A stretch of DNA of 13,290 bases from Devosia sp. GTDB lineage: Bacteria > Pseudomonadota > Alphaproteobacteria > Rhizobiales > Devosiaceae. The translations under genes were made by a program, and so were the position numbers. The stretch lies in the NCBI GenBank assembly GCA_028290245.1, contig JAQGKG010000036.1, positions 1 through 13,290 on the forward strand, written 5' to 3'. Below, one piece after another: positions 6,652 to 13,290 of this stretch. A model generated the notes under the pieces. That model was not told where the DNA came from. It was given only the letters and a program-made list of their open reading frames with translations, and ran no database searches. Numbering within the stretch: the stretch's first letter is position 1; every line of letters begins with the position of its first letter.

Positions 6652-6688
6652 GACAGGTGCTGTCCGGGCGATTCTTTCCTCTCGCCCG
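6652..6688 (+). other. Two adjacent hairpins in the carB leader
   Basis: GACAG/CTGTC (6652-6656 and 6660-6664, 3-base loop) is followed at once by CGGGCGA/TCGCCCG (6665-6671 and 6682-6688, 10-base pyrimidine-rich loop). Both stems are perfect and there is no spacer between them. No T-tract follows, so this is not an intrinsic terminator. The structure ends 28 bases before the carB ATG. Confidence 0.5.
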
Positions 6689-6716
6689 ACCAACGTAGAC
6701 AAGTTGAGCGAGCCCC

Positions 6717-9700
6717 ATGCCAAAACGTACCGACATCAAATCGATCCTCATCATCGGTGCGGGTCCGATCATTATCGGGCAGGCATGCGAGTTCGATTAC
6801 TCCGGCACCCAGGCCTGCAAGGCGCTTAAGGAAGAGGGCTACCGGATCATTCTGGTGAACTCCAATCCGGCAACGATCATGACCGATCCTGATCTGGCCG
6901 ACGCCACCTACATGGAACCGATCACTCCCGAAGTGGTCGCCAAGATCATCGAGAAGGAGCGCCCCGACGCGCTGCTCCCCACCATGGGCGGCCAGACGGC
7001 GCTGAACTGCGCGCTGAGCCTGCGCAAGATGGGCATTCTTGAAAAGTACAATGTGGAAATGATCGGCGCCACCGCCGAATCCATCGACAAGGCCGAAGAC
7101 CGCGAGCTGTTCCGCGACGCCATGAAGAAGATCGGGCTCGAAACGCCCCGCTCCATGCTGGCGCACAATACCATCGAGGCGCTGCAGGCGCTCGAAGTCA
7201 TCGGCCTGCCCTGCATCATCCGCCCGTCGTTCACCCTAGGCGGCACTGGCGGCGGCATTGCCTATAATCGGGAAGAATATCTCGACATCATCGAGACCGG
7301 CATCGACGCCTCCCCGACCGGCGAGGTGCTGGTCGAGGAAAGCGTGCTCGGCTGGAAAGAGTACGAAATGGAAGTTGTCCGCGACAAGAAGGACAACTGC
7401 ATCATCGTCTGCTCGATCGAAAACATCGACCCAATGGGCGTCCATACCGGCGACTCGATCACCGTCGCCCCCGCTTTGACGCTGACCGACAAGGAATACC
7501 AGATCATGCGCGACGCCTCGCTGGCGGTGCTGCGCGAGATCGGCGTCGAGACCGGCGGCTCCAACGTGCAGTTCGGCATAAACCCCGCCGATGGCCGCAT
7601 GGTCGTCATCGAGATGAACCCGCGCGTCTCGCGTTCCTCGGCGTTGGCCTCAAAGGCCACTGGTTTTCCCATCGCCAAGGTCGCTGCCCGCCTCGCCGTC
7701 GGCTATACGCTGGACGAGCTCGACAACGACATCACCGGCGGCATGACCCCGGCGTCGTTCGAGCCCTCAATCGACTATGTCGTCGTGAAAATCCCACGTT
7801 TCGCCTTCGAAAAATTCCCCGGCGCCGATAACCGCCTGACCACTTCGATGAAGTCGGTCGGTGAGGCCATGGCCATCGGCCGCACCTTCCAGGAAAGCCT
7901 GCAGAAGGCGCTGCGCTCGCTTGAGACCGGCCTGACCGGCCTCAACGAGATCGGCATTCCCGGCCTCGGCGAAGGTGAAGACACCAATGCCATCAAGGCA
8001 GCGCTCGGCACCCCGACGCCGGATCGCCTGCTGCATGTGGCCGAAGCCATGCGCCTTGGAATGTCCCTTGAAGATATCCACGAGGCCTGCAAGATCGACC
8101 CGTGGTTCCTTGAGCAGCTGCAGGGCATCGTTGACATCGAAGCCAAGGTCAAGCAGTTCGGCCTGCCGCAGGAACCCGAAACCCTGCGCTCGCTCAAGGC
8201 CATGGGCTTTTCGGACAAGCGGCTGGCCCAGCTCGCCAATCTCAAAGCCAATGACGTGCGCAAGCTGCGCCACAGCCTGAACGTGCGTCCGGTATACAAG
8301 CGCATCGACACCTCAGCCGCCGAATTCGCCTCGCCGACGGCCTATATGTACTCGACCTATGAGACGCCGTTTGCCGGCAAGGTCGCCGATGAAGCACGCC
8401 CCACCGATCGCAAAAAGGTCGTTATCCTGGGCGGCGGTCCAAACCGTATCGGCCAGGGCATCGAATTCGATTATTGCTGCTGCCATGCCGCCTTTGCCCT
8501 GAGCGAGGCCGGTTATGAAACCATCATGATCAACTGCAATCCCGAGACTGTCTCGACCGATTATGACACCTCGGACCGCCTGTATTTTGAGCCGCTGACA
8601 GAAGAAGACGTCATCGAAATTCTCGAGACCGAAAAGCAGAACGGCACGCTGCATGGCGTGATCGTGCAGCTTGGTGGCCAGACGCCGCTGAACCTGGCCC
8701 AGGCCGTACTCAAGGCCGGCGTACCGATCCTCGGCACCCAGCCCGACTCCATCGACCTGGCCGAAGATCGCGATCAGTTCTCGAAGCTGCTCGACCGGCT
8801 GGAACTGACCCAGCCCAAGAACGGCATTGCCTACTCGCTAGAGCAGGCGCGTCTCGTCGCCGAACGCCTCGGCTATCCGCTGGTCATTCGCCCGTCCTAC
8901 GTGCTGGGCGGCCGCGCCATGGCCATCGTCCACTCGGCCAACGAGTTCGAGCGCTATGTACAGGACACACTGACCGGCCTTGTGCCGCCCGATATCCTGC
9001 AGCGCTATCCTAATGACCGCACCGGCCAGATCAACTCGGTGCTGTCCGATAACCCGCTGTTGTTCGATGCCTATCTGTCGGGCGCTACCGAAATCGACGT
9101 CGATGCGCTGTGTGACGGCAAGGACGTGTTCGTCGCCGGCATCATGGAGCATATCGAGGAAGCCGGCATTCACTCCGGCGACAGTGCCTGCACCCTGCCG
9201 CCGCGCACTTTGTCGCCCGAGATTATTGCCGAGCTCAAGCGCCAGACCACCGAGCTAGCCTTCGCGCTAAAGGTGGGCGGGTTGATGAACGTGCAGTACG
9301 CGCTCAAGGACGGCGTCATCTACCTGATCGAGGTCAATCCGCGCGCCAGCCGCACCGTGCCCTTCGTGGCCAAGGTGATCGGCCAGCCGATCGCCAAGAT
9401 CGCCTCGCGCATCATGGCCGGCGAAAGCCTTGCCAGCTTCAACCTGGTCGAGCGCAAGTACAAGCACATCGCCGTCAAGGAAGCCGTGTTCCCGTTCAAC
9501 CGCTTCCCGGGCGTCGATACCGTGCTGGGGCCGGAGATGAAGTCGACTGGCGAGGTCATCGGCCTCGACAACGACTTCGCCATGGCCTTCGCCAAGTCGC
9601 AGATGGGCGCCGGCCAGAAGGTTCCGACGTCAGGCCGGGCCTTCATTTCGGTGCGTGATCAGGATAAGCAGTATATCGCCGACATGGCGCGCCATCTCGT

Positions 9701-10028
9701 TGAAGCCGGTTTTGAAATCCTCGCCACCGGCGGCACGCAGAAGTATCTGGTCGAGAACGGCATTGCCGCAATCAAGATCAACAAGGTGCTCGAAGGCCGG
9801 CCACATATCGTGGATTCGATGAAGAACGGCGGCGTGCAGCTGGTGATCAACACCACCGATGGCATGAAGTCTATTTCGGACAGCCGCGACATCCGCCGCA
9901 CCGCCCTGTTCGCCAAGATCCCCTACTACACCACCATCGACGGCGCCCTTGCCGCTGTGGAAGGCATCGTCGCCCTCAAGAAGGGCAGCCTCACAGTCCG
10001 CTCGCTGCAGAGCTACTTCGCCGAATAG
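6717..10028 (+). CDS. carB: Carbamoyl-phosphate synthase large subunit
   Basis: The 1103-residue subunit makes carbamoyl phosphate from bicarbonate, ammonia (channelled from the CarA glutaminase) and two ATP, feeding arginine and pyrimidine synthesis. It has the tandem layout of the family. The first ATP-grasp half starts with SILIIGAGPIIIGQACEFDY and includes MGGQTALN and GGTGGGIAYN. A helical oligomerisation region follows. The second half starts with VVILGGGPNRIGQGIEFDY and includes LGGQTPLN and VLGGRAMAIV. The C-terminal MGS-type allosteric domain begins at about residue 970 (GRAFISVRDQD, ILATGGTQKYL). It is slightly longer than the E. coli protein (about 1073). carA is not in the window. 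A strong terminator follows 15 bases after the stop. Confidence 0.98.
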   Translation: MPKRTDIKSILIIGAGPIIIGQACEFDYSGTQACKALKEEGYRIILVNSNPATIMTDPDLADATYMEPITPEVVAKIIEKERPDALLPTMGGQTALNCALSLRKMGILEKYNVEMIGATAESIDKAEDRELFRDAMKKIGLETPRSMLAHNTIEALQALEVIGLPCIIRPSFTLGGTGGGIAYNREEYLDIIETGIDASPTGEVLVEESVLGWKEYEMEVVRDKKDNCIIVCSIENIDPMGVHTGDSITVAPALTLTDKEYQIMRDASLAVLREIGVETGGSNVQFGINPADGRMVVIEMNPRVSRSSALASKATGFPIAKVAARLAVGYTLDELDNDITGGMTPASFEPSIDYVVVKIPRFAFEKFPGADNRLTTSMKSVGEAMAIGRTFQESLQKALRSLETGLTGLNEIGIPGLGEGEDTNAIKAALGTPTPDRLLHVAEAMRLGMSLEDIHEACKIDPWFLEQLQGIVDIEAKVKQFGLPQEPETLRSLKAMGFSDKRLAQLANLKANDVRKLRHSLNVRPVYKRIDTSAAEFASPTAYMYSTYETPFAGKVADEARPTDRKKVVILGGGPNRIGQGIEFDYCCCHAAFALSEAGYETIMINCNPETVSTDYDTSDRLYFEPLTEEDVIEILETEKQNGTLHGVIVQLGGQTPLNLAQAVLKAGVPILGTQPDSIDLAEDRDQFSKLLDRLELTQPKNGIAYSLEQARLVAERLGYPLVIRPSYVLGGRAMAIVHSANEFERYVQDTLTGLVPPDILQRYPNDRTGQINSVLSDNPLLFDAYLSGATEIDVDALCDGKDVFVAGIMEHIEEAGIHSGDSACTLPPRTLSPEIIAELKRQTTELAFALKVGGLMNVQYALKDGVIYLIEVNPRASRTVPFVAKVIGQPIAKIASRIMAGESLASFNLVERKYKHIAVKEAVFPFNRFPGVDTVLGPEMKSTGEVIGLDNDFAMAFAKSQMGAGQKVPTSGRAFISVRDQDKQYIADMARHLVEAGFEILATGGTQKYLVENGIAAIKINKVLEGRPHIVDSMKNGGVQLVINTTDGMKSISDSRDIRRTALFAKIPYYTTIDGALAAVEGIVALKKGSLTVRSLQSYFAE

Positions 10029-10043
10029 ATGGTGACCTGAAAT

Positions 10044-10079
10044 AAAAGAGGCCGCGGTGGAAACCGCGGCCTCTTTTTT
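10044..10079. terminator. Intrinsic terminator of carB, probably bidirectional
   Basis: GAGGCCGCGGT (10048-10058) and ACCGCGGCCTC (10063-10073) form a perfect 11-bp stem. A flanking AAAA/TTTT extends it to 15 bp, with a GGAA (GNRA-type) tetraloop and six T in a row at 10074-10079. On the minus strand the stem is followed by TTTTATT, so it can also end transcription of the convergent threonine aldolase gene, whose stop is 15 bases away. Confidence 0.95.
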
Positions 10080-10093
10080 GTCCGTACCGATTG

Positions 10094-11113
10094 CTAGTTG
10101 CGGAAGAAGGCTGCCACCTCGGCCAATGCGCCAGCCACGGCGTCATCATCCAAGTCGAGATGCGTGACCCAGCGCTGCTTGCCGTAGGTGCCGGTGATGC
10201 CGACGCCCTTGCTCGCGAGGAAGTCGGTGAAGCGGTCGCCAAGATCACGGTCCATGTCCACAAAGACGATGTTGGTATCGGGACTGGTGACTTTCAACTC
10301 ACGGAACGCAGCAAGGCCTTCCGCCAGCGTCTTGGCGCGGCGGTGGTCATCGGCGAGACGGTCCACATTGTTGTCCAGCGCATACAGGCCAGCGGCGGCC
10401 AGAATACCTGACTGGCGCATGCCACCGCCCAGCATCTTGCGATGGCGGCGGGCCTTGTCGATCAGGTCTTGGCGGCCAATCAGCACAGAGCCGATAGGCG
10501 CGCCGAGGCCCTTGGACAGGCAGATCGAAACGCTGTCGAATGGCACGGTGAAGCTCTTGATGTCGACCCCAAGCGACACGCAGGCATTGAACGCCCGCGC
10601 ACCATCGAGATGCAGACCCAGCTTGTGCTTGGTGGCAATGGCCGCGACATCAGCCATGTACTCAACCGGCAGCACCTTGCCACCGAAAGTGTTCTCCAGC
10701 GCGATCACCGTGGTGCGGGCATAGTGATTGTCATCGGGCTTGATGGCTGACTCGATCTCGCCAAGGTCCATCGTGCCATCAGCCTGATGCGCGATCGGCT
10801 GTGGCTGGATCGAGCCCAGCACGGCCGCGCCGCCAGCCTCATGACAATAAAGATGCGCATTCTGGCCGGCGATGAACTCGTCGCCACGGCCGCAATGGCT
10901 CATCAACGCCAGAAGATTGGACTGCGTACCTGACGGCACGAAGATCGCCGCGTCCTTGCCCAGCAGTGACGCCATGCGCTGTTCGAGGCGATTGACCGTT
11001 GGGTCATCGCCAAACACGTCATCGCCCACCTCGGCTTCGGCCATCGCCTTGCGCATGCTGGCGGATGGCCGCGTAACGGTATCGGAGCGGAAATCGTAGC
11101 GAATGGTGTTCAT
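10094..11113 (-). CDS. ltaE: Low-specificity L-threonine aldolase
   Basis: The 339-residue PLP enzyme of the threonine aldolase / beta-eliminating lyase fold cleaves L-threonine or L-allo-threonine to glycine and acetaldehyde. It shows the N-terminal RSDTVTRPS, the phosphate-binding SGTQSN (61-66), the ring-stacking histidine H87 (AHLYCHEAGG), the pyridine-contacting D170 (LHLDGARAFN) and the Schiff-base lysine K201 (SKGLGAPIG). The length is normal. ATG 11113 is preferred; an open frame reaches GTG 11140, but that start has no usable Shine-Dalgarno spacing. The Shine-Dalgarno of 11113 is also weak. It lies 58 bases after the TPR methyltransferase on the same strand and probably shares its transcript. 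Confidence 0.93.
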   Translation of the reverse strand: MNTIRYDFRSDTVTRPSASMRKAMAEAEVGDDVFGDDPTVNRLEQRMASLLGKDAAIFVPSGTQSNLLALMSHCGRGDEFIAGQNAHLYCHEAGGAAVLGSIQPQPIAHQADGTMDLGEIESAIKPDDNHYARTTVIALENTFGGKVLPVEYMADVAAIATKHKLGLHLDGARAFNACVSLGVDIKSFTVPFDSVSICLSKGLGAPIGSVLIGRQDLIDKARRHRKMLGGGMRQSGILAAAGLYALDNNVDRLADDHRRAKTLAEGLAAFRELKVTSPDTNIVFVDMDRDLGDRFTDFLASKGVGITGTYGKQRWVTHLDLDDDAVAGALAEVAAFFRN

Positions 11114-11171
11114 AATCGGACTCGGAAGGTTTTGCTGCACCCTTGTGACAAGACTGGCCGGCTTTGCCTAG

Positions 11172-12152
11172 TCAGGCCGCGACGTCGCCGCCGGTGCTTT
11201 TGCTTTGGTTTGCCGCGCTCAAAGCCAGCGGCGGCTTGCGCACTACAATCAGCATTCCGGTAATCGGAGCGCCCCGATCCAAGCGCAATACGGCAGTTTC
11301 AAAGCGCAGGATCTCCAGCCCGGCCAGCACGAGTGCATCGCGCGTTGGTTCGACGCCATGCGCGTAACGCAGCGACGGGCGTAAAAACAGCGCCTCGGGG
11401 CCATCATGCGCCTCAAGTGAAAAGGCCGCGAGACCACCCGGCTGCAACGCCGGTACCAGCGCTGCCAGCACTGGCTGGATAGCGCCACAGTAAATGAACA
11501 CGTCTGCGGCGGTCACCAGATCTGCATCGGCACGGCGGGCGGTCAGCGCCGCCACCAGTTCGGCCTTTTGCAATGTGTCATAGATGCCCTTGCGAGCAGT
11601 CTCGGCGATCATCGCGGCCGATACGTCGATGCCTTCAAGATGCTCCGTCTTGCCACGTAGCCGTTCGCCCATCAGCCCGGTGCCGCAGCCTAGGTCCAGC
11701 GCGCGGGCAAAACCGGAAATGCCCAGGCGCGCCATTTCCTGGCTCACCATTTCGTTCAGCATTTCCGGCACGCGATAGCCGAGCTTGTCGACTAGGGCAT
11801 GCTCGAACTGTGGAGCATACTGATCGAACAACGCTTCGACATAGCTGACTGCGGTGCCATTGGCCGCGACGCCCGCGCCATGCGATGCCAACTTCAGACC
11901 AGCGCCAAACACACCCTCATCGTCCAACGCCTCTAGATGGCGCCAGGCCGAAATCGCGCCCGATATGTCCCCAGCCTTGTCGGCATAGTCACCCATCAGG
12001 TCCCAGCCCGCAGCCCAATCGGGCGTTAGTTCGAGTGCTTGCCCCATTAGGTCGGCCGCAGCCGCATGATCACCGCCCTCCGCCAGCATCTTGGCATAGC
12101 CGGCGCGACGGTCAGCGATCACGTCGCCGGAAGAATGATACGTCTTGGTCAA
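11172..12152 (-). CDS. TPR-containing class I SAM-dependent methyltransferase
   Basis: The N-terminal part (about residues 10-85) is helical and TPR-like (HAAAADLMGQALELTPDWAAGWDLMGDYADKAGD). A linker with VEALFDQYAPQFEHALVDKLGYR leads to a Rossmann methyltransferase with motif I ALDLGCGTG (151-159) and acidic motif II LEGIDVSAAMI. The substrate is unknown; fusions of this type are annotated only generally. There is no ATG near the N-terminus. TTG 12152 would start the protein just before TYHSSGDVIADRR, where I expect homologues to begin (an impression I could not check), with AGGAAA upstream. GTG 12230, with GAGG 4 bases before it, would add 26 residues that look less coding. The start is therefore uncertain. 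It is followed by ltaE. Confidence 0.85.
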   Translation of the reverse strand: MTKTYHSSGDVIADRRAGYAKMLAEGGDHAAAADLMGQALELTPDWAAGWDLMGDYADKAGDISGAISAWRHLEALDDEGVFGAGLKLASHGAGVAANGTAVSYVEALFDQYAPQFEHALVDKLGYRVPEMLNEMVSQEMARLGISGFARALDLGCGTGLMGERLRGKTEHLEGIDVSAAMIAETARKGIYDTLQKAELVAALTARRADADLVTAADVFIYCGAIQPVLAALVPALQPGGLAAFSLEAHDGPEALFLRPSLRYAHGVEPTRDALVLAGLEILRFETAVLRLDRGAPITGMLIVVRKPPLALSAANQSKSTGGDVAA

Positions 12153-12230
12153 GACGAGGGATTTCCTGGGGTCACCGGACCATTTGTCCGGCAGCCGGAT
12201 GTGCGCTCGTTCCGGGATAAAAGCAAGCAC

Positions 12231-12531
12231 TGCGCCTCGTGAGTAGGCATTCGATCGCCCAGCATGCTCGGTGTAAATACTTGATGGTGTTCGGGTTTTG
12301 CTTACCTGAATGCAGGCTTAGGTCGTGCGATTTGTCGTTTCCAAACAGATATTGAACCGAGGATTTTTTCAAGCTACGCTTGCTGGATCGAATATTGCGG
12401 CCGACCGATCTGATCCTGCGAATTCCATTCGCGCCTGCTGACGTCACTTTCCGATATTTCGATATCACTAGGTCTTGGCCAATAGTGGCCGGGACTGCCT
12501 ACAGCAGCGACTGCACGAGGGAACGCGCATC
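12231..12531. other. Control region between methyltransferase and cold-shock gene, rich in small hairpins
   Basis: About 300 bases, more AT-rich than the surrounding genes, with no supported gene. Four perfect short inverted repeats lie in a row: 12371-12383 (CAAGC/GCTTG), 12418-12432 (GCGAAT/ATTCGC), 12453-12466 (GATAT-TTCG-ATATC) and 12477-12490 (GGCCA/TGGCC). A 4-bp stem follows at 12504-12514, just before the Shine-Dalgarno. I could not place a transcription start, so it is not known how much of this is a leader RNA. Confidence 0.5.
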
Positions 12532-12741
12532 ATGGCAACTGGCACCGTAAAATGGTTCAACGGCCAAAAGGGATATGGCTTCATTCAGCCCGACGAAGGC
12601 GGGGCGGACGTGTTCGTCCACATCTCCGCTGTCCAGCATTCGGGTCTGAGCGGACTCGATGAAGGACAAAAGATCAACTACGAGATCGTCAATGACAAGC
12701 GGACCGGAAAAGCCGCCGCAGACAATCTCACTGCTGCCTGA
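12532..12741 (+). CDS. cspA: Cold-shock domain protein (CspA family)
   Basis: The 69-residue, single-domain OB-fold protein binds single-stranded RNA and DNA; members act as RNA chaperones or regulators. It shows the opening GTVKWFN, RNP1 (KGYGFIQ, 13-19) and RNP2 (VFVHIS, 27-32), ending in the usual GKAAADNLTA. The length is standard. The frame is open from 12475, but ATG 12532 is the family start and GAGGGA at 12517-12522 lies 9 bases before it. Which csp paralogue this is, and whether it is cold-inducible, cannot be told. A long hairpin-rich leader region precedes it and a terminator follows. Confidence 0.96.
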   Translation: MATGTVKWFNGQKGYGFIQPDEGGADVFVHISAVQHSGLSGLDEGQKINYEIVNDKRTGKAAADNLTAA

Positions 12742-12765
12742 GCAGCTTAAATCGTAGATCGACGG

Positions 12766-12799
12766 AGGGCGCGTCCACTTGGAGTGACGCGCCCTTTTT
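12766..12799. terminator. Intrinsic terminator of csp, overlapping the proC end
   Basis: AGGGCGCGT (12766-12774) pairs with ACGCGCCCT (12787-12795). Inside this, CACT (12776-12779) pairs with AGTG (12783-12786), with one bulged C at 12775 and a TGG loop. T at 12795-12799 forms the U-tract. The T-run ends one base before the proC stop codon on the other strand, so proC transcripts would enter the same hairpin. Confidence 0.9.
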
Positions 12800-12800
12800 A

Positions 12801-13290
12801 TTACCGCGAGCTAGCCGCGCCAAGCTCTTCGCTGCGCACCCGGGCGGCATCGACAGTCCGGCCAACCAGTTCGGTCAACCCATTCTCACCCATCAGCACC
12901 GCAAGGCCGGCAGCCGTCGTGCCATTGGGCGAGGTCACGTTCTGGCGCAACACTGCCGGCGTTGACGCATCGGCCTCCATCAAGGCGGCTGAGCCGATGA
13001 CCGTCTGGCGCGCCAATTGCTCGGCAATTGCGTCGGGCAGCCCCTGCGCCTTGGCGGCAGCCGCAAGGGCTTCGACCAGATGGAATACATAAGCGGGACC
13101 AGAGCCGGAAACAGCGGTAACCGCGTCGAGCTGGCTTTCAGCATCGAGCCAGACCACGGGACCAGCGGCCAACAGCAAAGCTTCGGCAACAGCGCGGGCT
13201 TCGGTTGTGACATCGGGACCAGCCACCATGCCGGTAATGCCCTTGCCGATTTGCGCCGGCGTATTGGGCATAGTGCGGACAATGCGACCC
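12801..13290 (-). CDS. proC: Pyrroline-5-carboxylate reductase, C-terminal part (runs off the window)
   Basis: The gene is cut by the window edge. The frame stays open to 13290 and reads GRIVRTMPNTPAQIGKG, an internal ProC sequence, so the ATG at 13271 is an internal methionine and not the start. The visible 162 residues hold the end of the NAD(P)H domain and the helical dimerisation/active-site domain: AVSGSGPAYVFHLVEAL and the P5CR signature NVTSPNGTTAAGLAVL. The enzyme reduces 1-pyrroline-5-carboxylate to proline in the last step of proline synthesis. The N-terminal Rossmann nucleotide-binding motif lies outside the window. Confidence 0.95.
   Translation of the reverse strand, partial: GRIVRTMPNTPAQIGKGITGMVAGPDVTTEARAVAEALLLAAGPVVWLDAESQLDAVTAVSGSGPAYVFHLVEALAAAAKAQGLPDAIAEQLARQTVIGSAALMEADASTPAVLRQNVTSPNGTTAAGLAVLMGENGLTELVGRTVDAARVRSEELGAASSR

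Larger units (their letters stand above)
6400..6716. other. Divergent control region, mipZ / carB
   Basis: These 317 bases lie between divergent starts and hold no gene I can support. They contain the CtrA-like element (6450-6469), a TTAACCAC at 6584-6591, two GANTC sites (GACTC 6565-6569, GATTC 6670-6674) and two adjacent hairpins in the presumed carB leader (6652-6688). No clear -35/-10 pair was found on either strand. The carB Shine-Dalgarno is weak (GAGCGAG at 6706-6712). Confidence 0.6.

Noticed and set aside
7775..8311. Long open frames antisense to carB (also 7262-7678 and 7767-8273, minus strand)
   Set aside because: They mirror codon periodicity of the highly conserved carB, show no protein family features, and are typical shadows in GC-rich DNA.
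11142..11152. CTTGT-G-ACAAG palindrome upstream of ltaE
   Set aside because: Operator-like, but short and single; no regulator nearby and no second copy.
12172..12468. 98-codon minus-strand frame between the methyltransferase and csp
   Set aside because: Overlaps the start of the methyltransferase, matches no family I know, and covers the hairpin-rich control region.
1..13290. Mobile element, CRISPR array, tRNA/rRNA, toxin-antitoxin or defence system
   Set aside because: No transposase or integrase, no regularly spaced repeats, no cloverleaf or rRNA sequence, and no small-gene pair with such features was seen on either strand.

Overview
This is a GC-rich chromosomal segment that reads as an alphaproteobacterium of the Hyphomicrobiales (Rhizobiales) type. 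Four things support this: a mipZ gene (an alphaproteobacterial ParA-like ATPase that places the division site), a ClpS of the ClpS2 type, CtrA-like TTAA motifs upstream of mipZ, and a THUMP-type RNA methyltransferase and DUF4189/DUF2277 proteins of the kind common in this group. A Devosia-like organism would fit, but the genus is a guess. I see no rRNA, tRNA, CRISPR array, insertion sequence, prophage or defence island. The content is mostly housekeeping, and the main surprises are one broken signalling gene and several regulatory structures.

Layout. At 1-921 (+) lie the tail of an unidentified gene, a GNAT acetyltransferase and clpS. At 923-2344 (-) lie DUF2277, a glutathione S-transferase-like protein and a secreted six-cysteine DUF4189 protein. 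At 2675-5525 (+) lie a single-domain response regulator, a THUMP RNA methyltransferase and a GAF-GGDEF-PilZ cyclic-di-GMP protein interrupted by a one-base frameshift. At 5551-6399 (-) is mipZ, divergent from carB at 6717-10028 (+). A strong hairpin terminator separates carB from a convergent pair, L-threonine aldolase and a TPR methyltransferase (10094-12152, -). At 12532-12741 (+) is a cold-shock protein, followed by a second hairpin terminator shared with the 3' end of proC (12801-13290, -), which runs off the window.

How the genes relate. The strands alternate in short blocks, giving convergent ends (clpS/DUF2277, diguanylate cyclase/mipZ, carB/ltaE, csp/proC) and divergent control regions (DUF4189/response regulator, mipZ/carB, methyltransferase/csp). 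Likely co-transcribed groups are the first gene with the GNAT gene and clpS, the GST with DUF2277, and the TPR methyltransferase with ltaE. No multi-gene novel system is visible. The points most worth a second look are the frameshifted GAF-GGEEF-PilZ gene with a degenerate PilZ signature, the CtrA-like double motif at mipZ, and clusters of short perfect hairpins in front of csp and carB.
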